Assembly (NCBI GenBank): GCA_021807595.1 | Contig: JAKBCS010000006.1 | Coordinates: forward strand, 1-64,000 | Length of the DNA: 64,000 bases | Reading direction: 5' to 3' | Origin: Planctomycetota bacterium | GTDB taxonomy: Bacteria; Planctomycetota; Planctomycetia; Gemmatales; Gemmataceae | Part shown: positions 12,079-22,032 of the stretch, one piece after another | Position numbering within the stretch: position 1 is the first letter of the stretch | How the letters are laid out: each line of letters begins with the position of its first letter | Made by a program: the position numbers and the translations under genes | Notes under the pieces: model-generated | Database searches by the model: none | What the model was told of the DNA's origin: nothing | Seen by the model: only the letters and a program-made list of their open reading frames with translations

Positions 12079-13770
12079 CTAACTTTCGACGCGCGATTGA
12101 ATCTTCTGTCCTCGTAGACGGCTCTCGAACAAGCGCGTCAGCGAGGCGCTCATGGTCGCGGGGTCGCCGCCGCGGAAGTGGAAGCGATTGCCCTTCACCG
12201 TGGTAACGTAGGGATAGACGGTCTGCAACTCGACTGGCGTCGGCGCAGGACCGGCTTGGCACAGGTCGGACCAGGTGTGCATCAATTCGTGGGGATTGCT
12301 CCCCTCCACGATCACGGTAAAGCGCCCCTTGCCGTTCGGCGGCATGAGTGCCGCGCGCGGTTCTTGTGGCGGCATTTCGGGGACCTGTTCGTAGGCCAAC
12401 GTCAGATCGAAGCCGACTTCGCCGTGTTGATTGCGGTCGAGTCCTTCGTTCTCGGCTTGCGGTTCGAGGCAGAAACCCCAGCCGATGTCGATGACTTTGA
12501 CCAAGAACAACGTGAGAACGAAGGCATAGGCGACGGCCACGCTGGCGGCGGTCAGCTGAATCTTGAATTGCTCGAAACCGGCATCGGCCCCCGCGACGTT
12601 GATCGCCTTGGAACAAAACAGTCCGGTCAACAACGCGCCGAGGAATCCGCCCACGCCGTGTACGCCGAAGGCATCCAGCGAATCGTCGTATTGGAAACTC
12701 GGTTTCAGACAGACGACGGCATAGCAGACAACACCGGCGATCAAACCGATGGACATGGCTCCGAGCGGTTTGACGTAGCCGGAGGCCGGAGTAACCGCCA
12801 CCAGCCCGGCGACGAGTCCCGAAGCGAGACCCAGAGCCGTCGGTTTGCCTTTATGGAACCACTCGGCCAGCATCCAGCTGAGTGCGGCGGCGGCGGCGGC
12901 GACCTGCGTGGCCGTTAACGCCGATCCCGCCAAGCCGTTCGCGCCCAAGGCACTACCGCCATTGAAGCCGAACCAGCCGAACCACAGCAAGCCCGCTCCC
13001 AACAATGTGATGACCATGCTATTGGGGTGCATGGAGTGTTCGGGATAGCCGATCCGCTTGCGAAGGAGCAGAATGGCGGCCAACCCGGAGACGCCTGCCG
13101 CGATGTGGACGACCGTGCCGCCCGCGAAGTCGAGCGCGCCCATCTTGCCGAGCCAACCGATGGCCTCGATGGTATCCGGATTTTCCGGCGTGGGAGCCGC
13201 CTTCACCGCCCAGACCCAATGGGCCAGCGGTGCGTATACCAGCGTGCCCCAGAGAAGGATGAAGAGGCAGTACGGCCCGAATTTGATGCGTTCGGCCAAC
13301 GCCCCGCTGATGAGGGCGGGCGTGATGATGGCGAACATTCCCTGATACATGCAGTGAACGAAAATGGGGATGTGCGTACCGGGGAAGACGGTCTTGGAAT
13401 CGACGTTATGCAGGCCGAGGAAGTCGGGATTCCAACCGATCCAGCCGTTGTGCGTGTCGCCGAAAGCCAGCGCGTAGCCGAACAACAGCCATTGAATGCC
13501 GATGATCGCCAAGGCGACCATGCTGTGCATCATCGTGCCGAGAATGTTTTTACGGCGAACCATGCCCCCGTAGAACAGAGCCAATCCGGGAACCATGAGC
13601 ATGACGAGGCCGGTGGACATCAGCATCCAGGCCGTGTCCCCGGTGTCGATTTTATTTTCGGTAGGGGGTGGAGGCGTCGAATCGGTGGGCGGTGGTGTTT
13701 CCGCACGAACCATCGAACTGTTAGCGAACAAAAGCAAAGCGACAATCGAGGCGCGCAGCGAGCGCTTCAT
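12079..13770 (-). CDS. amt: Ammonium transporter with extended C-terminal domain
   Basis: 'DTAWMLMSTGLVMLMVPGLALFYGGMVRRKN', 'GGTVVHIAAGVSGL'; start MKRSLRASIVALLLFANSSMVRA at 13770. Confidence 0.93.
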   Translation of the reverse strand: MKRSLRASIVALLLFANSSMVRAETPPPTDSTPPPPTENKIDTGDTAWMLMSTGLVMLMVPGLALFYGGMVRRKNILGTMMHSMVALAIIGIQWLLFGYALAFGDTHNGWIGWNPDFLGLHNVDSKTVFPGTHIPIFVHCMYQGMFAIITPALISGALAERIKFGPYCLFILLWGTLVYAPLAHWVWAVKAAPTPENPDTIEAIGWLGKMGALDFAGGTVVHIAAGVSGLAAILLLRKRIGYPEHSMHPNSMVITLLGAGLLWFGWFGFNGGSALGANGLAGSALTATQVAAAAAALSWMLAEWFHKGKPTALGLASGLVAGLVAVTPASGYVKPLGAMSIGLIAGVVCYAVVCLKPSFQYDDSLDAFGVHGVGGFLGALLTGLFCSKAINVAGADAGFEQFKIQLTAASVAVAYAFVLTLFLVKVIDIGWGFCLEPQAENEGLDRNQHGEVGFDLTLAYEQVPEMPPQEPRAALMPPNGKGRFTVIVEGSNPHELMHTWSDLCQAGPAPTPVELQTVYPYVTTVKGNRFHFRGGDPATMSASLTRLFESRLRGQKIQSRVES

Positions 13771-14167
13771 GGGGTTTCTCCTACGACGATACCGAGCGAG
13801 CCACCCCAACGCGGCACGTTCGGGAGAGAGAGGGAACGTCGGCGAATGGCATCCCCAAAGCAATTGGTATGCCGGCGCGCGCTCGAATCGTCACAATTCG
13901 TAACATAAAGTAAGATAAAGAGTAAGGTGATGCTGCGTCCCTTGCGTGGAGGGAGGAGCAACCGTAGCGTGCCTAGCCTGTCAGCATTTTGTGCCCGACA
14001 ATGGGGCAGACCTGTCGGTTGACCGCGACGCGGAGCGCCAGCACAGCGGTGTGCGAGAGAGATTCCACGTCTCCCTCCGTGGGGCTGGTTTCCGACCGGC
14101 CCTACGGATCGGGCTTGACCCGAACGCGCGGCTATGCCATAGAGAGCGCCTCACGAAGGGAGATTTC

Positions 14168-14620
14168 ATGCGCTCCAAGGCCGCGGCTTGTCTGGTAGCC
14201 GTGATTGCGACCGCTCTGAGCGGTTGCGGCACGCTGGTCAATTGCGCCAACCCCGAAGGCAAGTCGCCGCGCGCCATCTACGGCGGAGTTCGGCTCGATG
14301 CGCGCAACGGCATGGATCATCTCAACGAAGCTTTTTCCGGAAACACACCCTCGTTCTCGAAGTTGCCCAAGCCGCCCGATCCCGCCCGCGACTTCGCCGT
14401 GAAGACGTTCTGCGCCGGGTGCGGCATCGCCATGCTTGCCGTCGATCTGCCCGTCTCCGCCGTCGCCGACACCCTGACGCTGCCCGTGACCGTTCCGTCC
14501 ACCCTGATGCAAAAGAAGCCCAGTGGCAAAGGCCGGCCGCATCCCAATCAAAAGCCAAGAGTCGCCAACGTGCCAAATCCTCCCATGCCCTCCACTCCCA
14601 CTCTCCCTACTCCGCCGTGA
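14168..14620 (+). CDS. YceK/YidQ-like lipoprotein
   Basis: Lipobox 'ATALSGCGTLVNC', 'RAIYGGVRLD', 'LPVSAVADTLTLPVTV'. Confidence 0.7.
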   Translation: MRSKAAACLVAVIATALSGCGTLVNCANPEGKSPRAIYGGVRLDARNGMDHLNEAFSGNTPSFSKLPKPPDPARDFAVKTFCAGCGIAMLAVDLPVSAVADTLTLPVTVPSTLMQKKPSGKGRPHPNQKPRVANVPNPPMPSTPTLPTPP

Positions 14621-14714
14621 CAAGGCGACAATTCCGCCATACAATAATGCGCTCGCTCCTCTCGTGACTCGAACTTTCTCCTCGACTCGGCGAACGACCG
14701 GAGGATGAACGGCG

Positions 14715-15218
14715 ATGCGAGCCATTCGGGATTTCTATGTGGCGCAGGACGCCGTCGTTACCGGCGATGTCGTGCTGTCGGCGGGCGTCAACATTTGGTT
14801 CGGCTCGATCTTGCGCGGCGATCTGGCGCGCATCGTGCTGGCCCCGCGCGTCAATTTGCAAGACGGCTGCATCGTCCACACCGACTACGACGAACCCATG
14901 ACGATTGAAGAAGGCGTGGTCGTCGGCCATCGCGCCCTGTTGCACGGACGCTCCATCGGACGCGATTCGCTCGTCGGCATGGGAGCGATTCTTCTGTCCA
15001 AATCCGAAATCGGCGCGGAGTGCGTCGTCGCGGCGGGAACGCTCGTGACCGAGAACCGGCGCATTCCGCCGCGCTCCCTGGTCATGGGCGTGCCAGGCCG
15101 CGTCGTTCGAGAAGTCACCGACGAAGACCTGCGTCGCGTTCAGGCGATTTCCGCGCACTATCGTGAATTGGCGCAGCGTTACGCGCACGGCGCGTTCCCC
15201 CCACCCTGGGAGCGCTAA
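14715..15218 (+). CDS. Gamma-carbonic anhydrase family protein (left-handed beta helix)
   Basis: 'GVNIWFGSILRGDLARIVLAPRVNLQDGCIVHTDYDEPMTIEEGVVVGHRALLHG'. Confidence 0.9.
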   Translation: MRAIRDFYVAQDAVVTGDVVLSAGVNIWFGSILRGDLARIVLAPRVNLQDGCIVHTDYDEPMTIEEGVVVGHRALLHGRSIGRDSLVGMGAILLSKSEIGAECVVAAGTLVTENRRIPPRSLVMGVPGRVVREVTDEDLRRVQAISAHYRELAQRYAHGAFPPPWER

Positions 15219-15370
15219 GCGAGAGTAGCGATTGTAACGACTCTAATCGACGTAGCGGACGCGCCGGCGACCAAAAAGCGATTCCGATTCGCTCCGATCG
15301 CGTGGTATCCTAAAGGTGAGGGCTTTCCAAGCTGTTCGGTCGGGTCTCAGGAAGGACATCGTCGTTCGCC

Positions 15371-16633
15371 TTGGCGGAGCGACGCGGGGGACAATGGAGT
15401 CCAGATCGAAGATGGCTCCGCGCATCGTTGATGCGGCCGAGCGATCGAGTTCCAGGCTTCGAGGGTCCGGATGTGATTGCGGAAACTTTGGTGCAACCTA
15501 CCACGCTTATCGACGGGGCCACATCCGTGGACGCCGTATCGGATCGCCGCACCGACATCGACGCCAAAATGGCGCGCGTGGCGGAGTTGTTGCACGAATC
15601 GGGCTGCGAGGGATTGTTGCTCCTCGATCCCGCCAATTTTTCGTGGCTGACCGGCGGCGGCATGTCGCGCGGCCTGGGCGATCCCAACGCGGAACCGGCC
15701 GCCTACAGCAACGGCGAACACCGTTGGATCGTGTGCGGCAACAGCGACTCGCAACGGCTGTTCGATGAGGAAGTCGATGGCTTGGGCTTTCAACTCAAGG
15801 AATGGCCTTGGCATTGGGGACGCGATCAATTCCTCTCCGATTTGTGTCAAAATCGCAAGGTGGCCTGCGATCGCAACGTACCCGGCGTCGTCTGCGTGGC
15901 CGACGCTATGCGCCGCCTGCGCCGCCGTCTGACACCCTACGAACAGGCATGCCAACTCGCCCTCGGCCAGACCGTGGCCCACGCGCTGGAGGCGACGTGC
16001 CGCACGCTGTCGCGCGGCGAGACCGAGCGTGAGATCGCCGGTCATTTGAGTCATCGTCTCATCCATCGCGGCATCGTGCCGTCGCACGTCGGCGTCGCCG
16101 TCGATGGCCGGTCGCGCCTGTATCGCCGTTTCGGCTACACCTCGGCGACGCTGGAGCATTTCGCCGTGCTGACGGTGACGGCCCGCAAATACGGCGTGTA
16201 TGTAACCGCCAGCCGCTCGGTGTCGTTCGGTGAATTGGGGCCGGACTATCGACAAGATCATAACGCCGTCTGCCGCGTCAGCGCCGGCTACGTCGCCGCC
16301 ACCTGGCCGGACGCCGTGCCGCGCGAGATTCTCTTGGCCGGACGCCGCATCTATCTCATCAGCGGTTGCGAACACGAATGGCAGCAATCGCCACAAGGCT
16401 ACATTGCAGGACATTTACCCGTCGAAATGTCGCTTATGCCCCAAACCGAGGAGTTGTTCCAAGCCGGCTGGGGGGTAACCTGGATCGCCAGCGCCGGATC
16501 GGCCCTCAGCTGCGATACCTTCCTCGTCACCGACGAGGGAGCGCAACTCCTCACGCCGACCGAAGTTTGGCCGCTCAAACGCATTCGCATCCAAGGTGCC
16601 GAATTCGTCCGCCCCGACGTGTTGCAGCGATAA
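15371..16633 (+). CDS. M24 (pita-bread) peptidase-like protein, probably catalytically inactive
   Basis: N-terminal creatinase-like region 'GLLLLDPANFSWLTGG' and C-terminal M24-like region; metal ligands not recognisable. Start uncertain (GTG near 15471 possible). Confidence 0.6.
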   Translation: MAERRGGQWSPDRRWLRASLMRPSDRVPGFEGPDVIAETLVQPTTLIDGATSVDAVSDRRTDIDAKMARVAELLHESGCEGLLLLDPANFSWLTGGGMSRGLGDPNAEPAAYSNGEHRWIVCGNSDSQRLFDEEVDGLGFQLKEWPWHWGRDQFLSDLCQNRKVACDRNVPGVVCVADAMRRLRRRLTPYEQACQLALGQTVAHALEATCRTLSRGETEREIAGHLSHRLIHRGIVPSHVGVAVDGRSRLYRRFGYTSATLEHFAVLTVTARKYGVYVTASRSVSFGELGPDYRQDHNAVCRVSAGYVAATWPDAVPREILLAGRRIYLISGCEHEWQQSPQGYIAGHLPVEMSLMPQTEELFQAGWGVTWIASAGSALSCDTFLVTDEGAQLLTPTEVWPLKRIRIQGAEFVRPDVLQR

Positions 16634-16702
16634 GCTCTCTCGGAGCCTACGGCGTCAGCGGGCGAGCGCGGACGCTCGCTCGCTCGCGGCCGCATGATAT
16701 TG

Positions 16703-17548
16703 TTAACCGACTTCGCCGACGCGGAGGCGGACGAATTCGACGAGTTTCAGACCGGCCGCCTTGAGGAGTTCGCCGACCGTTTTGCTGTCGTCTTTCACGA
16801 ATGGCTGCTCGCTCAAGACGTTTTCGGCAAACCAGGTTTTCATCTTGCCCTCGGCGATCATCTCGACGATGTTGGCCGGCTTGCCGGTTGCCGCCGCCTG
16901 AGCGCGGGCGATGTCCATCTCTTTGTCGATGGTTTCTTTCGAGACGTGTTCGCGCAGGGCGGCCGCCGGATTGCGGGCGGTGATGTGCATGCACACGTCG
17001 CGGAGCAGCTGCGGATCGGCCTTCTCGCCTTCCACGCGCACCATGACCCCGACCGAGCCGTCGTGATGAATGTAGGAGCCGAGCAAGCCGGTCAGCCGCG
17101 CCATGCGGGCCGGTTTGATGTTTTCGCGCACCAAGCCAACGACTTCGGCAACCCGTTCGTTGATGCTCTTCTTGGCGTCGTCCACGAAGGTCTGACCGAA
17201 CAGTTCGTCCGAGGTTTTCGCGCTTTGGAGGGCGACTTGCTTGGCGAGGTCGTTGGCCAACTGCACGAACAGATCGCTCTTGGCCACGGGGGCGCTCTCG
17301 CAGCGCAACTCGATCAGCGCGCCGACTTGCTTGGCCGGATCGATGAAGACGCCGATGCGTCCCTCGGCGGTTTCGCGGTCGGCGACTTTGGCGATCGCTC
17401 CGGCGTTCTCCTTGCGAATAATCTCGATGGCCTTCTCCATGTCGCCGTCGGCTTTTTGGAGGGCGGCCTTGCACTTCATCATTTGCATACCCGTGCGGTC
17501 GCGCAATTTCTTGACCGCTTCGGCGGTGATCTCTGCCATGTTCCTCAT
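16703..17548 (-). CDS. tsf: Translation elongation factor Ts
   Basis: 'AEITAEAVKKLRDRTGMQMMKCKAALQKADGDMEKAIEIIRKE'. Confidence 0.96.
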   Translation of the reverse strand: MRNMAEITAEAVKKLRDRTGMQMMKCKAALQKADGDMEKAIEIIRKENAGAIAKVADRETAEGRIGVFIDPAKQVGALIELRCESAPVAKSDLFVQLANDLAKQVALQSAKTSDELFGQTFVDDAKKSINERVAEVVGLVRENIKPARMARLTGLLGSYIHHDGSVGVMVRVEGEKADPQLLRDVCMHITARNPAAALREHVSKETIDKEMDIARAQAAATGKPANIVEMIAEGKMKTWFAENVLSEQPFVKDDSKTVGELLKAAGLKLVEFVRLRVGEVG

Positions 17549-17564
17549 CCTCGTACTACTTGAC

Positions 17565-17625
17565 GTTTAGCCGCGGAGCGGAGCGCGGGATCGATCCCGC
17601 GCTCCGCTCCGCGCCGCGGCTAAAC
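17565..17625. repeat. Family A palindrome between rpsB and tsf
   Basis: gtttagccgcggagcggagcgcgggatcgatcccgcgctccgctccgcgccgcggctaaac. Confidence 0.9.
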
Positions 17626-17637
17626 AGAAACTTTGCC

Positions 17638-18540
17638 TTATTCCACGACTGCCGAGGCGGGCTTGGGGTTCGCGGCGGCTGGCACGTTGCCGTTGCCGGA
17701 GCTGCCCACGTTGGTCGGCGCGGGACGCGGTTTGGGGCCGGACTGCGGCTGATCGGGCGGCAGGGCCGCCTTACCTTCCAGCACGGCGTCGGCCAACTTC
17801 GACAAGACCAATTCGATGGAACGAATGCTATCGTCGTTGCCCGGAATCGGCAGATCGACCACATCGGGGTCGCTGTCGGTATCGATCAGAGAGACCGTGG
17901 CCACACCCATGCGCTGCGCTTCTTTGACGGCGATGTGTTCGCGCTTGGGATCGACGACGACCAGGGCATCGGGCAGCCGATTCATGTCGCGGATGCCCGA
18001 CAGGTTGCGCTGAATCTTCATCAACTCGCGGTTGAGAGTGGCGACCATTTTCTTGCTGTAGCCGCGAATGGGGGCGCTGTCGGGCGCTTTGCTCAGTTCG
18101 AGCTTGCCAGACTCGTTGAGCATGCCCTTCATGTACGTCGGCAAATGGATCTTGGCCGGGTTTTCGTTGGCCGGCAGCCACATCGCCTCGAGTTCTTGCA
18201 ACCGCTTCAAACGGTCGCGGATGGTGCGATAGTTCGTCAGCGTGCCGCCCAGCCAGCGCTCGCTGACAAACGGCATGCCGCAGCGCGCCGCTTCGCGCTC
18301 AATGGCTTCCTTCGCTTGACGCTTGGTGCCGACGAACAAAACGAGACTCCCCGCGCTGGCCACCTTGGCCAAGTAGCGGTGTCCTCGCAGCAGTCCGCGG
18401 ACGGTCTCACGCAAATCGATGATGTGGATTAAGTTGCGCTTGCCGTAAATGTACGGCCGCATCTTCGGATTCCAACGGCTGGCTCGATGACCGAAGTGAA
18501 CACCGGCCTCGATCAAATCGGTTACTTGGACAATGGCCAC
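17638..18540 (-). CDS. rpsB: 30S ribosomal protein S2 with Pro/Ala-rich C-terminal extension
   Basis: '[35 protein letters not shown]'; GTG start preceded by GGAGG-like sequence. Confidence 0.96.
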   Translation of the reverse strand: MAIVQVTDLIEAGVHFGHRASRWNPKMRPYIYGKRNLIHIIDLRETVRGLLRGHRYLAKVASAGSLVLFVGTKRQAKEAIEREAARCGMPFVSERWLGGTLTNYRTIRDRLKRLQELEAMWLPANENPAKIHLPTYMKGMLNESGKLELSKAPDSAPIRGYSKKMVATLNRELMKIQRNLSGIRDMNRLPDALVVVDPKREHIAVKEAQRMGVATVSLIDTDSDPDVVDLPIPGNDDSIRSIELVLSKLADAVLEGKAALPPDQPQSGPKPRPAPTNVGSSGNGNVPAAANPKPASAVVE

Positions 18541-18648
18541 GCACTGCCCTCCTGCTCCTCGGTGGGATGAAAAGTGGTGTCTACCAATTGAAACACAATC
18601 GCCTCGGCGCTCATGACAAATCCCCTTCCCTAAAGGGTGAAGAAGGTC

Positions 18649-18677
18649 ATCCTAGCATTGCGAGGGGTCGGGGTCAA
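18649..18677 (-). promoter_or_regulatory. Candidate sigma-70-type promoter of rpsB
   Basis: On minus strand TTGACC-N17-TAGGAT, ~110 nt upstream of rpsB start. Confidence 0.5.
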
Positions 18678-18973
18678 AGGGATTTGGACGGAAAATCCAA
18701 TTTACCGCGCTTTATACGTCTCCGACCGTTTTTCCTCTCCATCGGCAAACGGGAGGCGTTCGCCGCGCCGCCTTCCTTGACGACGGATTCTTTCCTGCCG
18801 ATAATGCGCATGGGGAGAATTAAAGGTTGCCGTCTCTCGTGGACCACCGCGCAACGCGCGCCTGCGGTGGCAACCTCCTGCTTGGGGAAGCAGTTGGCGT
18901 TCTCTTCGCGTATTCCCATCGCCGCGTCCGCGTTCGCGGGTCCGATTCGGAAAAACGCCATGAAGGAGGAAGC

Positions 18974-19750
18974 ATGTCGGTATTTATCCGTTCGCTTCGC
19001 TTCGCCTACATCACGACCCTCGCTCTCGTGGTCGTGATCCTGGCCAATCCGTCGCAATCGCAAGGACAATTTCGCGGCAATAACATGCCGGGCGCGCCGT
19101 TGATTCTTCCCGCGCCCAACCTTGATGTCGGAGGTTTGGGGTTCGGCGGCTTTCCAGTCGTCGGCGTTGGCTTCGGCGGCTTCGGGGGTTTCGGGGGATT
19201 CGGCATCAATGGCTTCGGCTTCGGCGGCGTACCCATCGGAGGATTTCCCGCTCTCGGAATAGGCGGTTTCAATGGTTTCGGTTTCAATGGTTTCGGCATG
19301 GCTCCGGGCTTCGGTTTCAATGGCTTCGGTTTCAATGGCTTCGGTTTTAATGGATTCGGCATGGCTCCGGGCTTCGGTTTCAATGGTTTCGGCATGGCTC
19401 CGGGCTTCGGTTTCAATGGCCTCGGTTTCAATGGTTTCGGTTTCAATGGTTTCGGCATGGCTCCGGGCTTCGGTTTCAATGGTTTCGGTTTCAATGGTTT
19501 CGGGATGAACGGATTCGCTTTCAATCGCTTCGGCTTCAACGGCTTTGGCGTGCCGGGCTTCGGTTTCAATGGATTCGGCTTCGCCGCCGCCCCGGCGTTC
19601 GCTTTTGGGATGCGATTTCCCGGCGGCGCGTTGCAGATCGGCATTGCTGGCGTCCCGGGATTGGGACTGCGCGGCGTCGCGCCGTTTCCGCTCGCCGGCG
19701 GATTTGCCGGCAAAGGTCTCGGCGGCTTCAATGGCGGCAAGGGGCTGTAG
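18974..19750 (+). CDS. Secreted low-complexity Gly/Phe/Asn repeat protein
   Basis: RBS ggagga, signal peptide 'FAYITTLALVVVILANPSQSQG', then repeats of 'GFGFNGFGFNGFGMAP'. Confidence 0.75.
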   Translation: MSVFIRSLRFAYITTLALVVVILANPSQSQGQFRGNNMPGAPLILPAPNLDVGGLGFGGFPVVGVGFGGFGGFGGFGINGFGFGGVPIGGFPALGIGGFNGFGFNGFGMAPGFGFNGFGFNGFGFNGFGMAPGFGFNGFGMAPGFGFNGLGFNGFGFNGFGMAPGFGFNGFGFNGFGMNGFAFNRFGFNGFGVPGFGFNGFGFAAAPAFAFGMRFPGGALQIGIAGVPGLGLRGVAPFPLAGGFAGKGLGGFNGGKGL

Positions 19751-19932
19751 CGTTTCCTGGCTCCGTCCGATCTACCTTCGCTTGCGTTTCCGGCTCTGAC
19801 GGAGCCAAGGAACGGGTCGGGTATTTTCGCCTTGCCGTCTTCGGGAACTGACGCTAACATCGCGCCTCGCTCTCCTCCGGACCACTACGGGACGGAGCAG
19901 CGCCTTTCAGGAAAGAAAGGGGCGCGGATATC

Positions 19933-20988
19933 GTGGAGATCACCGTTAGCCAATTGGCCGAACTCGTGCAGGGGCGCGTTCACGGCGAGGACCGTTCCAT
20001 TGTCGCGGCCTGCCCTATGAACGAGGCCAAGCCCGACGACCTCACCTTCATCGAAAACGATCGCAATCTTCGCCATCTCAAAAAGTGCCGGGCGCGAACG
20101 GCACTCGTTCCTCCCGCGCTGGCCGCGCGCCGACAAGAACTCGTCAACGTCGAGGGAATCGTGCTGACGGCGATTGAGGTGGCCGATCCGTTGACCGCCT
20201 TCATCGCCGTCGTCCAGCACTTGCGAGGCAAGACGATCGAGCCGCCGCCGAGCATCGATCCCCGCGCCGTCGTTCATCCCTCGGCGCGCATCGGTCCCGA
20301 TGCGACACTGCATCCCTTTGCCGTCGTCGGTGAAGGCAGCGTCGTCGGCGCGCGTTGCCGACTGCACGGCGGGGCCATCGTCGGTCGCCATTGCCGCCTC
20401 GGCGACGATGTCGTCCTGCATCCGCACGCCGTCCTCTACGACGGCACGATTCTCGGCGACCGCGTCATCGTTCACGCCAACGCCGTACTCGGCGCGGACG
20501 GGTTCGGCTATCGCTTTCAGGGCGGGCGGCACGCCAAGATTCCGCAGCTGGGCAGTGTGGAGATCGGCGACGACGTGGAGATCGGCGCGGGCACGACCAT
20601 CGATCGCGGCACCTTCCAGCCGACGCGCGTCGGCGCGGGGACCAAAATCGACAATCAAGTTCAAATAGGCCACAATTGCCAGATAGGTAGTCATAATCTC
20701 TTCGTTAGCCAGGTGGGCATCGCCGGTTCGTGTACTACCGGCGATTATGTGGTTATCGCCGGTCAGGTGGGCGTGGCCGACCACGTTCACATCGCCGACC
20801 GCGCCGTCATCGGCGCGCGTTCCGGCGTCGTCCGCGACGTGCAACCCGGCGAACGACTGCTCGGCGCGCCGGCCCGACCGGAGAGCGAAGAGAAACGCAT
20901 TCTGCTCAGCCTGACGCGACTGCCCGATCTATGCCGGGACGTGCGCCAAATCAAACAGCAAATGGGACTCGATCGAGGCGCGGCATGA
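19933..20988 (+). CDS. lpxD: UDP-3-O-(3-hydroxyacyl)glucosamine N-acyltransferase
   Basis: Hexapeptide repeats; '[44 protein letters not shown]'. Confidence 0.94.
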   Translation: MEITVSQLAELVQGRVHGEDRSIVAACPMNEAKPDDLTFIENDRNLRHLKKCRARTALVPPALAARRQELVNVEGIVLTAIEVADPLTAFIAVVQHLRGKTIEPPPSIDPRAVVHPSARIGPDATLHPFAVVGEGSVVGARCRLHGGAIVGRHCRLGDDVVLHPHAVLYDGTILGDRVIVHANAVLGADGFGYRFQGGRHAKIPQLGSVEIGDDVEIGAGTTIDRGTFQPTRVGAGTKIDNQVQIGHNCQIGSHNLFVSQVGIAGSCTTGDYVVIAGQVGVADHVHIADRAVIGARSGVVRDVQPGERLLGAPARPESEEKRILLSLTRLPDLCRDVRQIKQQMGLDRGAA

Positions 20989-21839
20989 CGAATTCGGCGA
21001 ACCGGCAGCCCATCGGATTGCTGGCCGGCTGGGGGCGCTTTCCCATCGCCTTTGCCGAGAAGGCGCGCAGCGTGGGCTTGCCGGTCGTGTGCGTGGCGAT
21101 ACGCGGCGAGGCGTCGCCGGAGTTGATTCCGTTGGCGACGCGCCACTATTGGACGCGGCCTTTGCAGATGGGAGGGATGATCCGTTCGTTTCGGCGCGAG
21201 GGGGTCGAGTCGGTGGTTATGGCCGGTAAAGTGCATAAGGCCAGCCTGATGCACCAGCCGTGGAAGCTGATTCGCTTTCTTCCCGACTGGCGCACGTTCT
21301 CGTGGTGGTATCTCCGCAAACGGCGCGACAATCGCGACGATACGCTGTTGCTTTCGGTGGTCGAAGAGTTTCGCCGCGACGGATTGCACATCGAAAGTGC
21401 TTTTACCCTGTGTCCGGAGTTGCTCGTGAATCCTGGAGTGTTGACGAAGCGCGCGCCGACGGTTCGCGAGGAGCGCGATATTGCCTTCGGCTGGGAAATG
21501 GCCAAGGAAATGGGCCGACTCGACGTGGGCCAAAGTGTGGCCGTCAAGGATCGCGCCGTTCTCGCCGTCGAGGCCATCGAAGGAACCGACCGCGCCATTC
21601 TCCGCGCCGGCGAATGGTGCCGGGCCGGCGGCTTCGTTGTCGTCAAGGTGGCCAAGCCGAATCAAGACATGCGCTTCGACGTGCCGACCGTCGGTTGCAC
21701 GACCGTCGAGAACCTGCATCGCGCCGGCGGTCGGGTATTGGCCATTGAGGCCAACAAGACCATTGTTCTCGATCGCGAGGCAACTCTGGCTCTCGCCGAC
21801 CGCTACGGCCTCACCGTCGTCGCCCTGTCGCTCTCCTAA
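20985..21839 (+). CDS. lpxI: UDP-2,3-diacylglucosamine diphosphatase LpxI
   Basis: '[38 protein letters not shown]'; ATGA overlap with lpxD. Confidence 0.9.
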   Translation: MTNSANRQPIGLLAGWGRFPIAFAEKARSVGLPVVCVAIRGEASPELIPLATRHYWTRPLQMGGMIRSFRREGVESVVMAGKVHKASLMHQPWKLIRFLPDWRTFSWWYLRKRRDNRDDTLLLSVVEEFRRDGLHIESAFTLCPELLVNPGVLTKRAPTVREERDIAFGWEMAKEMGRLDVGQSVAVKDRAVLAVEAIEGTDRAILRAGEWCRAGGFVVVKVAKPNQDMRFDVPTVGCTTVENLHRAGGRVLAIEANKTIVLDREATLALADRYGLTVVALSLS

Positions 21840-21842
21840 ACA

Positions 21843-21907
21843 GTACAGCGCTACTCCCCACTCCCTTGTATTCAGGGAAGCGGGGAGAATCCGAGAGTAG
21901 CGGTGTA
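21843..21907. repeat. Palindrome 4 nt downstream of lpxI (family B-related)
   Basis: gtacagcgctactccccactccct...gagtagcggtgtac nested arms. Confidence 0.75.
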
Positions 21908-22032
21908 CGGCTAACTCCGTCGGCGAAAATGCAAATCGCAACGATACGAATTGCCCTGGGCGCTCGAATCTGATACCAAAAGAAACGGAGAATGCGTGTA
22001 GAGTTTGGGGTTTCGAGTTCCGGAATTCTCTC

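Noticed and set aside
18974-19750. FG repeats as a planctomycete nucleoporin analogue
   Set aside because: The protein has a signal peptide and near-exact bacterial tandem repeats; FG content alone does not support a nuclear-pore role.
19006-19860. Minus-strand 284-aa ORF KPLKPKPLKPKPGAMP
   Set aside because: Antisense shadow of the FG-rich repeat gene, which has the RBS and signal peptide on the plus strand.
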